64,000 nt of DNA, taken from Haloglomus litoreum. GTDB taxonomy: Archaea > Halobacteriota > Halobacteria > Halobacteriales > Haloarculaceae. Every line of letters starts with the position of its first letter. Positions within the stretch are counted from its first letter, which is position 1. Location of the stretch: contig NZ_CP119988.1 of the NCBI RefSeq assembly GCF_029338515.1, positions 3,968,001 to 4,032,000 of the forward strand, in the 5' to 3' direction. A program made the translations under genes and the position numbers. Under the pieces are notes generated by a model. It was not told the origin of the DNA. It saw nothing but the letters and a program-made list of their open reading frames with translations, and did no database searches. Shown piece by piece: positions 26,047 through 34,613 of the stretch.

Positions 26047-27057
26047 ATGCTGCTACTCGCGACGAACGACGGTGTGTTCCGCTGGCGTGAGGGCGACGGC
26101 GAACGGGTGACCGAGCGGACCCTCTCCGGTGGCGGCGGGCTGACCGTCCCCCGAGTGCGCGCGCTGGAGACGGCCTGCTACGCGGCCACCGAGCGTGGCC
26201 TCTACCGCTCGACGGACGACGGGGCGACGTGGACGGACACGGGTGTCCCCCACGAACCCGTCTACAGCGTGGCGGAATCGACGGACGGAGCGCGACTCTA
26301 CGCGGGCACCTTCCCGGTCCACCTCTACCGGAGCGAGGACGCGGGCGAGACGTGGACCGAACTCGGCGGTATCCGGGAGGTTCCCGCCGCCGAGACGTGG
26401 TCGACGCCGCGCCACGACGACGCCGCGCGGGTGCGGGCGCTCCGGACCCACCCCGACGCGCCCGACCGCCTCGTGGCCGGCATCGAGGCCGGCGGCGTCC
26501 ACCTGAGCGACGACCGCGGGGAGACCTGGCGCGACCGTTCCGGGGAGGTCCACGACGACATCCACGGCCTCCACCTGCGCGGCCCGGACGAGTTCATCGC
26601 GTCGACCGGCTACGGCCTGTACCGGACCACGGACACCGGTGAGTCGTGGAGCCGCATCGACCCCGCGGCCGATACGGGCCTCGGCCTCGGGGAGACGGGC
26701 GGCGACCCCGACCGGTTCGGCGTGGGCGGTGACACGCGGCCGCGGCGGTACGTCCGCGAGGCGACGAGCCTCGACGGTCGACTGTACACCGCCGCGGCGA
26801 CCGGCCCGACGGGCACGTGGGTCGGCGAGCGCGGCGCCGACGCGGCGCTGTACGAATCGGCCGACGACGGTGAGACGTGGACGGCCGCCGACTACCCGGG
26901 CGGCCCCGCCGAGTTCGTGCTGACGTTCGCACGCGACCCGGACGGGGGACGGGTGCTGGCGGGCACGGACCGCGGGCGGGTGCTCGTCCGGGAGGCCGAC
27001 GGCTGGACGGAGCTGACGCGGGCGCCGGCGTGCATCCGGTCGCTGGCGGTGGTCTGA
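26047..27057 (+). CDS. BNR-repeat beta-propeller protein
   Basis: A 336-residue protein built of BNR/sialidase-type repeats: STDDGATWTDTG, SEDAGETWTELG, SDDRGETWRDRS, TTDTGESWSRID and SADDGETWTAAD are five clear Asp-box copies. Each begins a beta-hairpin in the propeller. There is no signal peptide, so it is probably cytoplasmic; relatives include HCF136-like and haloarchaeal glycosyl-hydrolase-like proteins of unknown function. Start ATG 26047 (LLLATNDGVFRW) fits the first propeller strand; in-frame ATG codons at 26020 and 25942 are less likely. Confidence 0.82.
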   Translation: MLLLATNDGVFRWREGDGERVTERTLSGGGGLTVPRVRALETACYAATERGLYRSTDDGATWTDTGVPHEPVYSVAESTDGARLYAGTFPVHLYRSEDAGETWTELGGIREVPAAETWSTPRHDDAARVRALRTHPDAPDRLVAGIEAGGVHLSDDRGETWRDRSGEVHDDIHGLHLRGPDEFIASTGYGLYRTTDTGESWSRIDPAADTGLGLGETGGDPDRFGVGGDTRPRRYVREATSLDGRLYTAAATGPTGTWVGERGADAALYESADDGETWTAADYPGGPAEFVLTFARDPDGGRVLAGTDRGRVLVREADGWTELTRAPACIRSLAVV

Positions 27058-27058
27058 C

Positions 27059-27180
27059 TCACGCGACCCGGCGGCGGAGGGGCACCGCCAGCACGACCAC
27101 CGCGAGGGGCACCACGGGACCGACGCCGGGGTCGGGGGGCGCCGCACCCGAAACCGCGGCCGTGGTCGGCGTCGGCGTGG
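27059..27180 (-). pseudogene. Possible C-terminal remnant of a membrane-anchored protein
   Basis: On the minus strand this stretch encodes TPTPTTAAVSG, a Pro-rich spacer, then VVPLAVVVLAVPL, RRRVA and a stop. A Thr/Pro stalk, a hydrophobic helix and a basic end make up the usual C-terminus of a haloarchaeal surface protein. No start codon or upstream coding-like sequence is present in frame, so if real it is a broken leftover. It could also be chance. Confidence 0.25.
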
Positions 27181-27324
27181 CCCTACCCCTGGAACCACCG
27201 CGCTGGGCGTGAACCCGGCACGGCCGAGCGCGACGGGCGGCCGACCCACCGACTGCCGGGTTCCGGGGGGCTTATGCCCGGGCGTGCCGGGTATCCGGCC
27301 ATGCAACCGAGTCGCTGCGCGCCG

Positions 27325-27331
27325 GAGGTGG
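27325..27331 (+). promoter_or_regulatory. Shine-Dalgarno site deciding the GTG start at 27336
   Basis: GGAGGTG ends 4 bases before the GTG start. The match to the anti-Shine-Dalgarno of archaeal 16S rRNA is good and supports GTG 27336. Confidence 0.55.
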
Positions 27332-27335
27332 GAGC

Positions 27336-27866
27336 GTGAGCGAGTCCGAGCGGGTCCGGGCGTACACCGTCCGCCTCGAGCTGCAGGACGAGCCCGGCGA
27401 GCTGCTGCGGGCGCTCGAACCCATCGCCGACAACGGCGGGAACCTCCTGTCGATCTTCCACGAGCGCGGGAACATCACGCCCCGGGGGCACATCCCCGTC
27501 GAGGTGGACCTGGAGGCGACACCCGAGCGGTTCGAGGAGATCGTCGACGCGCTCCGCGAGGCCGGCGTCAACGTCGTCCGCGCGGGCGCCGAGGAGTACG
27601 CCGAGGAGCTGGTGGTGCTGCTGGTGGGCCACCTCGTCGACACGGACCTCTCGGACACGCTGTCGCGCATCGAGGACTGCGGCGGCGCCTCTATCGACGA
27701 CGTGGCGCTGTCGGCGCCGGACGGCACGGACGAGCTGTCGTCGGCGCGCATCCGGATGGATACGCACGCGGGCGCCGCACAGCAGGCGCTGGCGACGGTG
27801 CGAGAGGTGGCCGACGCGAAGGGGCTCGACGTCATCGAGCCGCTCGCCGGGGGTGGTGACGCGTGA
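27336..27866 (+). CDS. ACT-domain amino-acid-binding protein
   Basis: A 176-residue cytoplasmic protein with an N-terminal ACT domain (YTVRLELQDEPGELLRALEPIADNGGNL) and a second, more divergent ACT-like half. It likely binds an amino acid and regulates the next gene's product, since it overlaps homoserine dehydrogenase by 4 bp (GTGA) and the two would be co-translated. The GTG start at 27336 has a clear Shine-Dalgarno GGAGGTG at 27325-27331, unusual in this mainly leaderless genome. Confidence 0.85.
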   Translation: MSESERVRAYTVRLELQDEPGELLRALEPIADNGGNLLSIFHERGNITPRGHIPVEVDLEATPERFEEIVDALREAGVNVVRAGAEEYAEELVVLLVGHLVDTDLSDTLSRIEDCGGASIDDVALSAPDGTDELSSARIRMDTHAGAAQQALATVREVADAKGLDVIEPLAGGGDA

Positions 27867-28813
27867 AGCTCGCCATCCTCGGTGCGGGCGCGGTCGGCCG
27901 TTCGGTGGCGGAACTGGCCGGCGAGTACGGGCACCGAGTGACGGCGCTCGCGGACTCCTCGGGTGCCGCCGTCGACGCCGACGGCCTCGACGTGGACGCG
28001 ACGCTGGCCCGGAAGGACGAGACGGGCGCGGTCGGCGACGAGTCCGTCGAGGCCGCGCTCGATACCGAGTACGACGCGCTCGTCGAGGCGACGCCCACGA
28101 CACTCGACGACGCCCAGCCCGGCTTCGGCCACGTCGAGGCCGCGCTGGCGCGGGACCGACACGTCGTCCTCGCGAACAAGGGTCCGGTCGCCGAGCGCTA
28201 CGACGAGGTGCGGGCGCTGGAGGCCGACTCCGAAGGACGGGTGCTGTTCGAGGCGACCGTCGCGGGCGCCATCCCGACGCTCTCGACGGTCCGCTCGCTG
28301 GGCCCCGAGCGCGTGAACGCCGTTCGTGGCGTGCTCAACGGCACCGCGAACTTCGTCCTCTCGCGGATGGCCGCCGAGGGGCTGGACTACGAGCACGTCC
28401 TCGCGGAGGCCCAGGACCTCGGTGTCGCGGAGGCCGACCCCTCCTTCGACGTCGAGGGGACCGACGCCGCGCTGAAGTGCGTCATCCTCGCGAACGTCCT
28501 CTACGACGGCGGCTACACGCTCGACGACGCCGAGGTGGCCGGCATCCGCTCGATTCCGGGGAGCGCACTCGAACTCGCCGCCGAGGACGGCCGGACGGTG
28601 CGGCTCATCGGCGAGGTGGCCGACGGCGCGGTCCGAGTGGGGCCGCGCCTCGTCCCCGAACACGGCACCCTCGCCGTCTCCGGGACGACGAACATCGTCC
28701 AGCTGGAGACCGACCACGCCGGCCGCCTCAACATCTCCGGGGCGGGCGCGGGCGGCCCGGAGACCGCGAGCGCGGTGCTGGCCGACGTGGGACTGCTGGA
28801 ACCGCTGGAGTAA
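27863..28813 (+). CDS. hom: Homoserine dehydrogenase
   Basis: Homoserine dehydrogenase reduces aspartate semialdehyde to homoserine, the branch point to threonine and methionine. The 316-residue protein has the Rossmann start LAILGAGAVGRSVAEL, ANKGPV and FEATVAGAIPTL of the catalytic domain, then VLNGTANFVLSRM and EAQDLGVAEADPSFDVEGTDAALK, hallmark segments of the family. It lacks its own C-terminal ACT domain; the preceding gene supplies a separate one. GTG 27863 overlaps that gene's stop. Confidence 0.93.
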   Translation: MKLAILGAGAVGRSVAELAGEYGHRVTALADSSGAAVDADGLDVDATLARKDETGAVGDESVEAALDTEYDALVEATPTTLDDAQPGFGHVEAALARDRHVVLANKGPVAERYDEVRALEADSEGRVLFEATVAGAIPTLSTVRSLGPERVNAVRGVLNGTANFVLSRMAAEGLDYEHVLAEAQDLGVAEADPSFDVEGTDAALKCVILANVLYDGGYTLDDAEVAGIRSIPGSALELAAEDGRTVRLIGEVADGAVRVGPRLVPEHGTLAVSGTTNIVQLETDHAGRLNISGAGAGGPETASAVLADVGLLEPLE

Positions 28814-28919
28814 CGCGTCGGACTGTTCTCGGCTGGTTCTGTCGGTCGTGAGACCGAGCGTGCGAGTCTATCGTCTCGTACTCGACTAATGATTCCGCAA
28901 ACAGCGACGGAACCCTGTT

Positions 28920-29028
28920 GAAAGCCCCCGGGCGCTCGGTGGCCCGCGGCTCGCTGCGGTCCTCGGGCGCCAGAGGCGCCCTGCGGTCCTTACGTCGCCG
29001 GGGACCCACCGAGCGCCCGGCCCCTTTC
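28920..29028 (+). repeat. Structured intergenic repeat, copy 3
   Basis: GAAAG (28920-28924) pairs with CTTTC (29024-29028). The variable stem GGGCGCTCGGTGG (28930-28942) pairs perfectly with CCACCGAGCGCCC (29006-29018), 13 bp. Facing C-rich strands form the internal loop. The head keeps GGCTCGCTGCGGTCCTCGG and CTGCGGTCCTTACGTCG and has an extra GGCGCC-AGA-GGCGCC hairpin. Confidence 0.85.
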
Positions 29029-29061
29029 AGTCCCGCCCGGCTCGGCGTACCAAGGTTACTA

Positions 29062-29100
29062 CGCACCGTGCTGGCTCGGTGCGTGCGCTCCGTGGACCGG
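29062..29100 (+). repeat. Third repeat module (CGCACCG hairpin)
   Basis: CGCACCG (29062-29068) and CGGTGCG (29077-29083) form a 7-bp stem, followed by GCGCTCCGTGGA. The same module occurs at 62050-62084 in the opposite orientation, in both cases between two hairpin elements. Confidence 0.65.
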
Positions 29101-29118
29101 ACAACTTCGGGTGGGAAT

Positions 29119-29230
29119 GGAAGGGGCTGGCCGCCTCGACCCGGCCCGGACGACGCAAGCACCGCAGGCCGAGCGAAGCGAGGCCGAGGAGCGCAGCGAG
29201 GCCCGGCCGGTCGAGCGGCCAGGGGCTTCC
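29119..29230 (-). repeat. Structured intergenic repeat, copy 4
   Basis: On the plus strand GGAAG (29119-29123) pairs with CTTCC (29226-29230). The stem is GGCCGC-CTCGACC-CGGCC against GGCCGGTCGAGCGGCC, with two single-base bulges. The head is the reverse complement of the other heads (CGACGCAAGCACCGCAGGCC, then GAGGAGCGCAGCGAGGC). Confidence 0.82.
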
Positions 29231-29480
29231 AACCCGTTCCCGCTGTCAGCGGAAGCGTTCTTAGCGAAGTATCCGCCAGACTCGCACGCTGTCTCTTGCG
29301 GGTCGCCATCGAAGCGGGGCGCAGGCACCCACCACCCAGCGGTTGTACCCGTGTGAACGGCACGCACGGCCCGCGAAACGGGCGGATTCGAGCGATTCCG
29401 GCCCGTGGTATCGAAATCTTCTTACGGGCGTCGGGGTAACGTTCTCCGCACATAGCGCCACGCGAGGCGCGACATCAACC

Positions 29481-30746
29481 ATGAGCGACAAACCGCACCA
29501 GAACCTGGCCGTCATCGGCCACGTCGACCACGGGAAGAGTACGATGGTCGGGCGGCTCCTGTTCGAGACAGGGAGCGTCCCCGAGCACGTCATCGAGCAG
29601 TATCGAGAGGAGGCCGAGGAGAAGGGCAAGGGCGGCTTCGAGTTCGCCTACGTGATGGACAACCTCGCCGAGGAGCGCGAGCGCGGTGTAACCATCGACA
29701 TCGCCCACCAGGAGTTCGACACGGACACCTACTACTTCACGATCGTCGACTGTCCCGGTCACCGCGACTTCGTGAAGAACATGATCACGGGCGCGAGCCA
29801 GGCCGACAACGCCGTGCTCGTGGTCGCCGCCGACGACGGCGTCCAGCCCCAGACCCAGGAGCACGTCTTCCTCGCGAAGACCCTGGGCATCGACGAGCTC
29901 ATCATCGCGGTCAACAAGATGGACCTCGTCGACTACCAGGAGAGCCGCTACAAGGAGACCGTCGAGGAGGTCAAGAAGCTCCTCAAGCAGGTCCGCTTCG
30001 ACACGGACGACGCGAGCTTCATCCCGACCTCGGCGTTCGAGGGCGACAACGTCTCCGAGCACTCCGACAACACCTCCTGGTACGACGGCCCGACGCTGCT
30101 CGAGGCCCTCAACAACCTGCCGGAGCCGCAGCCGCCGACGGACGCGCCGCTGCGTCTGCCCATCCAGGACGTCTACACCATCTCCGGCATCGGGACCGTC
30201 CCGGTCGGCCGCATCGAGACCGGTGTGATGAGCCCGGGCGACAACGTCAGCTTCCAGCCCAGCGACGTCGGCGGCGAGGTCAAGACCGTCGAGATGCACC
30301 ACGAGGAGGTCGACCAGGCCGGTCCCGGTGACAACGTCGGGTTCAACGTCCGCGGCGTCGGCAAGGACGACATCCGCCGTGGCGACGTCTGTGGCCCCGC
30401 CGACGACCCGCCGAGCGTCGCCGAGACGTTCCAGGCCCAGATCGTCGTGATGCAGCACCCGTCGGTCATCACCGCGGGCTACACGCCGGTCTTCCACGCC
30501 CACACGGCGCAGGTCGCGTGTACCATCGAGTCCATCGACAAGAAGCTCGACCCCTCGTCGGGCGAGGTCGCCGAGGAGAACCCGGACTTCATCCAGTCCG
30601 GCGACGCGGCGGTCGTCACCGTCCGCCCGCAGAAGCCGCTGAGCATCGAGCCGTCCTCCGAGATCCCGGAGCTCGGCTCCTTCGCCATCCGCGACATGGG
30701 CCAGACCATCGCCGCCGGGAAGGTCCTGAGCGTCAACGAGCGATAG
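29481..30746 (+). CDS. tuf: Translation elongation factor EF-1alpha
   Basis: EF-1alpha (archaeal EF-Tu) carries aminoacyl-tRNA to the ribosome as a GTP complex. The 421-residue protein has G1 GHVDHGKST (13-21), the [10 protein letters not shown] effector region, DCPGH, NKMD and the domain II/III signatures. ATG 29481 gives the usual [13 protein letters not shown] start. Ribosomal protein S10 follows after one base, the conserved archaeal gene order. Confidence 0.97.
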   Translation: MSDKPHQNLAVIGHVDHGKSTMVGRLLFETGSVPEHVIEQYREEAEEKGKGGFEFAYVMDNLAEERERGVTIDIAHQEFDTDTYYFTIVDCPGHRDFVKNMITGASQADNAVLVVAADDGVQPQTQEHVFLAKTLGIDELIIAVNKMDLVDYQESRYKETVEEVKKLLKQVRFDTDDASFIPTSAFEGDNVSEHSDNTSWYDGPTLLEALNNLPEPQPPTDAPLRLPIQDVYTISGIGTVPVGRIETGVMSPGDNVSFQPSDVGGEVKTVEMHHEEVDQAGPGDNVGFNVRGVGKDDIRRGDVCGPADDPPSVAETFQAQIVVMQHPSVITAGYTPVFHAHTAQVACTIESIDKKLDPSSGEVAEENPDFIQSGDAAVVTVRPQKPLSIEPSSEIPELGSFAIRDMGQTIAAGKVLSVNER

Positions 30747-30747
30747 A

Positions 30748-31056
30748 ATGCAGCAGGCACGCGTCCGTCTGGCGGGGACCAGCCCCGAGGACCTCGACGA
30801 CATCTGCGACGACGTCCGCGAGATCGCCGACAACACGGGCGTCCAGCTGAGCGGCCCCGTGCCGCTCCCGACGAAGAACCTGGAGATTCCCGCGCGCAAG
30901 TCCCCGGACGGCGAGGGGACCGCCACGTGGGAGCACTGGGAGATGCGCGTCCACAAGCGGCTGATCGACATCGACGCCGACGAACGCGCGCTCCGCCAGC
31001 TCATGCGCATCCAGGTCCCGAACGACGTCTCCATCGAGATCGTCCTCGAGGACTGA
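30748..31056 (+). CDS. rpsJ: 30S ribosomal protein S10 (uS10)
   Basis: A 102-residue protein with the S10 core: [41 protein letters not shown], and [25 protein letters not shown]. It belongs to the head of the small ribosomal subunit. ATG 30748 lies one base after the EF-1alpha stop, so the two are co-transcribed. Confidence 0.96.
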   Translation: MQQARVRLAGTSPEDLDDICDDVREIADNTGVQLSGPVPLPTKNLEIPARKSPDGEGTATWEHWEMRVHKRLIDIDADERALRQLMRIQVPNDVSIEIVLED

Positions 31057-31247
31057 GCGCTCGCGGACCGAGCCCGCGGCCGTCTCGGCCACGGTGCGGC
31101 TTTCGCTCTCCACCGTCCGGCCGTTGTACCACCCAGTAGCCGTCGGCTTCCTCGACCACACCGACCTCGTTCGCCTCTCCCCCGACTTCAAAGGGCGAAC
31201 TATCCGGCCCCAGTCTCAGGGGACTGAGCGTGATAGGTACGACCGCC

Positions 31248-31469
31248 ATGGACGAAGCTCTCGAAGCGGCCGAAGCCGTCGAGGGGACCGAGCTGGAGGG
31301 GCCGCTGGTGATGCTCTTCCGGGTCATCGGTGCCATCATGATCCTCGCCGGCCTCGGCCTCTGGCTGTTCACCGAGATGACTCTGCTCTGGGTGCCGGCA
31401 CTGCTCGTCGTCGTCGGGATCGTCCTGGTGACGATCCCCGGTATCGCCTTCGAGTTGCTCGGTGGCTAG
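31248..31469 (+). CDS. Small membrane protein, two helices
   Basis: A 73-residue protein: an acidic start (MDEALEAAEAVEGTELEG) and two membrane segments (MLFRVIGAIMILAGLGLWLF, LLWVPALLVVVGIVLVTIPGIAF). ATG 31248 is preferred; an in-frame GTG lies at 31230. An AACTATCC box about 40-50 bp upstream may be its promoter. The function is unknown. Confidence 0.7.
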   Translation: MDEALEAAEAVEGTELEGPLVMLFRVIGAIMILAGLGLWLFTEMTLLWVPALLVVVGIVLVTIPGIAFELLGG

Positions 31470-31517
31470 GCAGGGAAACGGAATCCTCAAGTGAACCGCT
31501 CGGCTTCTTCCTCGTGC

Positions 31518-31589
31518 GGGCTCGTAGATCAGCGGCAGATCGCTTCCTTCGCAAGGAAGAGGCCCGGGGTTCAAATCCCCGCGAGTCCA
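31518..31589 (+). tRNA. tRNA-Ala (anticodon CGC)
   Basis: A full cloverleaf of 72 bases. The acceptor stem GGGCTCG/CGAGTCC contains the G3-U70 pair that identifies alanine tRNA. The anticodon stem CTTCC/GGAAG encloses the loop TTCGCAA with anticodon CGC. The T arm is CGGGG-TTCAAAT-CCCCG. The discriminator base is A; the 3' CCA is not encoded. No intron is present. Confidence 0.95.
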
Positions 31590-32036
31590 CTCACTTCGTT
31601 CGTCCTCTCGAAGTGTCGGCCTAACGTCGCACAGCGTCGGCTACGCGCCACTTCTCACCGCGCGACAGCCGAAGCGAACTCCCGAGAATGACCGAAGGAA
31701 AGAGGGGCCCTCTTCCACCCCGACGCCGTCCTGCGGTCTCCGGAATGGAACGTGGAGTGGTGGGTCGTGAGGGACTGTGCGGCTCGAAGCTCCGTCACGG
31801 CACCCCCACGGGCAGCGCCATCCCGCGCGACTTCTGCCCTGAATGCGACGGGGGGGAGGGCCGTGTCCGAGCCGCTCTCCGGGGAGCGCTCGACCGCCTC
31901 GGTCACCCCCCTCGGTACGTGCGTGGCTGATGGAGCCAGGATGCGACGGTCACTGGTGACGGGATTGGTCCCGTCGACAGGTGGGTAGCGAACGCCCCTG
32001 TCCGACCGCTGTGCCCGGAAGACCCCTTCGTCGCGG
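31590..32036. other. 447-bp gap after tRNA-Ala, no gene seen
   Basis: It begins with a hairpin CACTTCG/CGAAGTG (31592-31598 with 31609-31615) right behind the tRNA, probably a processing or termination element. The rest has open frames on both strands without protein-like composition. I looked for a second copy of the tRNA 3' end that would mark an integrated element and saw none in the window. Confidence 0.5.
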
Positions 32037-32684
32037 TCATCGGTTCGACGACCGCTCCCGTTCGAACAGGAACCGTTCCAGCACACGTGCAGTGCCGCGA
32101 CGGATGGTCTCACTGACGGTCGAGGTGTCCACGTCCAGTGCGTCGGCCACCTCGGCGAGCGAGCAGTCGCGGGGGACCTCGAAGTACCCCATCCGCCACG
32201 CGACGGTCAGACACTCCAGTTGTCGGTCCGTGAGCGGACCGCCGTCCGAGTCATCCCGGTGGACGACCGACTGGAGTTCGTACCGGAGGCCGCTGGCATC
32301 CAGACGGTCGCCGAAGGCCTCGAAGTCGGCGCGACTCGCGGTGATGGCGAACGACATCACGCCGTCCTCGACGACGAGGGGGAACTCGGGGAGGAGCGAG
32401 CTGCCACCGAGGAACTCGAACAGGGCCTGGTCCTCGGTCTCGTACCTCGAGAGCGACCGCTCCTCGTCGCAGTAGAGCAGTTCGAGCGAGCGCACGTCTG
32501 GCTGCTTTCGGATAGCCTCGACCACGGCACGCGGATCCTCGCCCCGTGTCTCGCCGAGTTCGAGCGTCCGGTCGTCCATCGGGACGCCGGTCAGGAGTCT
32601 GAGGCTCGCGTCCGGGAACGACCGCGAGACATCGGCCACCCAGAGGCCGTCGGGGAGCCAGAGGCGGAACCGGGCGCGGATCAC
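32037..32684 (-). CDS. Bat-like HTH-10 family transcriptional regulator
   Basis: A 215-residue regulator. The C-terminal LTDRQLECLTVAWRMGYFEVPRDCSLAEVADALDVDTSTVSETIRRG is the HTH-10 (bacterio-opsin activator-type) DNA-binding domain common in haloarchaea. The N-terminal 150 residues form the usual mixed alpha/beta input domain (ARFRLWLPDGLWVADVSRSFP). The signal is unknown. GTG 32684 starts at the input domain; the 25 codons upstream in frame are not family-like. Divergent from the hydrolase gene at 32922, which may be its target. Confidence 0.85.
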   Translation of the reverse strand: MIRARFRLWLPDGLWVADVSRSFPDASLRLLTGVPMDDRTLELGETRGEDPRAVVEAIRKQPDVRSLELLYCDEERSLSRYETEDQALFEFLGGSSLLPEFPLVVEDGVMSFAITASRADFEAFGDRLDASGLRYELQSVVHRDDSDGGPLTDRQLECLTVAWRMGYFEVPRDCSLAEVADALDVDTSTVSETIRRGTARVLERFLFERERSSNR

Positions 32685-32921
32685 CGGTTGCCCCCCCTGG
32701 TCGCGTGCGTGCGCGTCACACTCCCTGCCGGGGAGCGGCGGCGTATAGCGTTTGTCCACGGCCCGGGTCGCGGATCGTCACGCCGGTCCACGGCACCAGA
32801 GCCGGGGCGGGGGAAGCGTGCCGGCCGCCACCACGAGGGCCGGCGCGAGCAGTGGCGGAGCGCAGGGAGAGCCCAACGTAGTGGCGGAAGGCTCAATCCA
32901 GGAGCCGTCGAATGGTCGAGG

Positions 32922-33772
32922 ATGACGCTCCGGAGCCGTGGTACGGACGTTCACGCCGAATCCCCGTTCGCCTCCCTCTACCGGCGGGCCCGTACCGACC
33001 TGCTCTCCGTCCCCGTGACCGACCGCGAGGTCGAGACGACCGATGGGTCGACCCACCTCCTGACGGCCGGCGACCCCGACGCCTCACCGTTGCTCCTCCT
33101 CCAGGGGGCGAACGTGACGAACCCGGTGACGCTCTCGTGGGTCCAGTCGCTCTCGGACGAGTACTACCTGGTCGCGCCGGACACGCCGGGCGAGCCGGCC
33201 GAACTGGAGACGGAGGCGCCAGCTGACTTCGGCCGGTGGGTCGCCTCGCTGCTCGACGGGCTCGGCCTGGAGCGGGTGCCCGCGGTCGGCATCTCACACG
33301 GCGGCGGGGTCCTGCTGGAGGCGGCCGCGACCATCCCGGAGCGGGTCTCCGCAGCGGGGTTCGTCGTCCCTGCCGGGTTCGGCGTGTCGCCGTCGGCCGC
33401 GCTCGCCCGCGTCGTCGGCCTCTCGCTCGCGTACCGACTCGTCCCGCGCGAACGCCTTCTGGAGGCCGCGCTGGCACCGCTGTTCACGACGCCCGTCGCC
33501 GACCTGCCGCCGGTCGTCCGGGAGACGGTGGCGCTCGCGCTCCGAACCGCCGACGTGAAGACCGGCTTCCCGGGGCCTGACCGTGCCGAGGCACTGGCGG
33601 AGTTCGACGCCCCCACGCTGCTGGTCGGGGGCGAGCGGGACCCGTTCTTCCCGGCCGGGTGGCTCCACGAGCAGTCGGTCCCGTACCTCCCGGAGGGAAC
33701 CGAGCGGGCGTACTCGTCGTCGAGGAGGCGGAGTACCTCCGCCCGGTCCACGTCCTCACGCACGGCGGATGA
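32922..33772 (+). pseudogene. Alpha/beta hydrolase, frameshifted near the 3' end
   Basis: The first 262 residues are a normal alpha/beta hydrolase: SPLLLLQGANVTN near the oxyanion hole, the nucleophile elbow GISHGGG (S125) and the acid loop GGERDPFFP. From about 33708 the open frame turns Ser/Arg-rich (YSSSRRRSTSARS) and runs on to 33812, while the next frame reads VLVVEEAEYLRPVHVLTHGG and stops at 33772. One base appears to have been lost at 33708-33711. The catalytic histidine expected in the last segment would be in the shifted frame, so the product as written probably lacks it. A sequencing error is possible. Confidence 0.7.
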
Positions 33773-33837
33773 GCGAGCCGAGGGGTGGTATACGATACAG
33801 CACTCTTTCTGACCCGGAAACTCGGCGTTCCGGGTTA

Positions 33838-34568
33838 TGTCCTCGCCCAACCCAGTGGGTGTCGTGATGCGAACGACCACCACGACGCCGCGCTCGGCCG
33901 CGCTGGCGTTCCTGACCGCCCCCGTCCGCCCGCAGACGTACAGGAACCTCGCGTACCTCGCGCTCCAGTTCCCCCTCGGCGTCGCCTACTTCACGTTGCT
34001 CGTCCCGGCGCTCGCCTTCGGGCTGGGGACGCTCCCACTGCTCGTCCTGTTCGGCCTGCCGGCCGTCGGCGCACTGCTCCTCGGCGTCGCCACGATGACC
34101 GTCGACCGGGCGGTGACGGGCGCACTGCTCCCGGTCGAGCTGGAGCGTCATACCGCCACGAAGTCGCTCGACGACGGTGTCGTCGACTACGCAACGGATC
34201 TCCTGCTGGACCCCGGGACGTACCTCAGCCTCGGGTTCGTCCTCGCGAAGTTCGTCGTCGGGATCGCCACGTTCGTCACCCTGACCGTCGCGAGCGCACT
34301 CGTCGGCGTCGCCGTCACGGCACCCCTGCTCTACGCGCACCCGATGGCGAACTACACGCTCCCGCTCCCGTCGTGGCTCGGCGGGGCGACGTACGTCGTC
34401 GACACGTTCCCGGAGGCGCTGGCACTCGCCGCCGTCGGCGTTCTCGGCCTGTTCGTCACGGTGAACGCGCTCAACGCGCTCGCGTGGGGACTGGGTCGTG
34501 CGACGGAACTCGCCTGCCGGCACGCACGCGTTCTCGGCCCGGCCGCGACGGCGCCCGACCACGCGTAA
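33838..34568 (+). CDS. Sensor-domain membrane protein (PF13796-like), first of a tandem pair
   Basis: A 243-residue multi-pass membrane protein. RPQTYRNLAYLALQFPLGVAYFTLLV opens the domain, followed by further hydrophobic helices and the motif DDGVVDYATDLLLDPGTYLSLGFVLAKFVVGI. I recognise this as the 'putative sensor' domain, which elsewhere precedes histidine kinase modules; here it stands alone. The next gene encodes a close relative. GTG 33838 is the first possible start; the ATG about 30 bases downstream (VVMRTTTTTPR) is an alternative. Confidence 0.8.
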
Positions 34569-34613
34569 CCGCGACAGCCGCTCCACACACCACACACCAC
34601 CACCCGACCATCC

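Larger units (their letters stand above)
28814..29480. other. Repeat locus C and EF-1alpha promoter region
   Basis: Contains an inverted pair of hairpin elements (28920-29028 plus strand, 29119-29230 minus strand) around a small CGCACCG hairpin module, then about 250 bp leading to EF-1alpha. A TATA-like AAATCTTCTTAC lies at about 29415-29426, some 55-65 bp before the EF-1alpha ATG. No gene is supported in the region. Confidence 0.65.

Noticed and set aside
31518-32036. An integrated element at tRNA-Ala
   Set aside because: No second copy of the tRNA 3' end and no integrase gene seen in the window, although the DNA downstream looks accessory.
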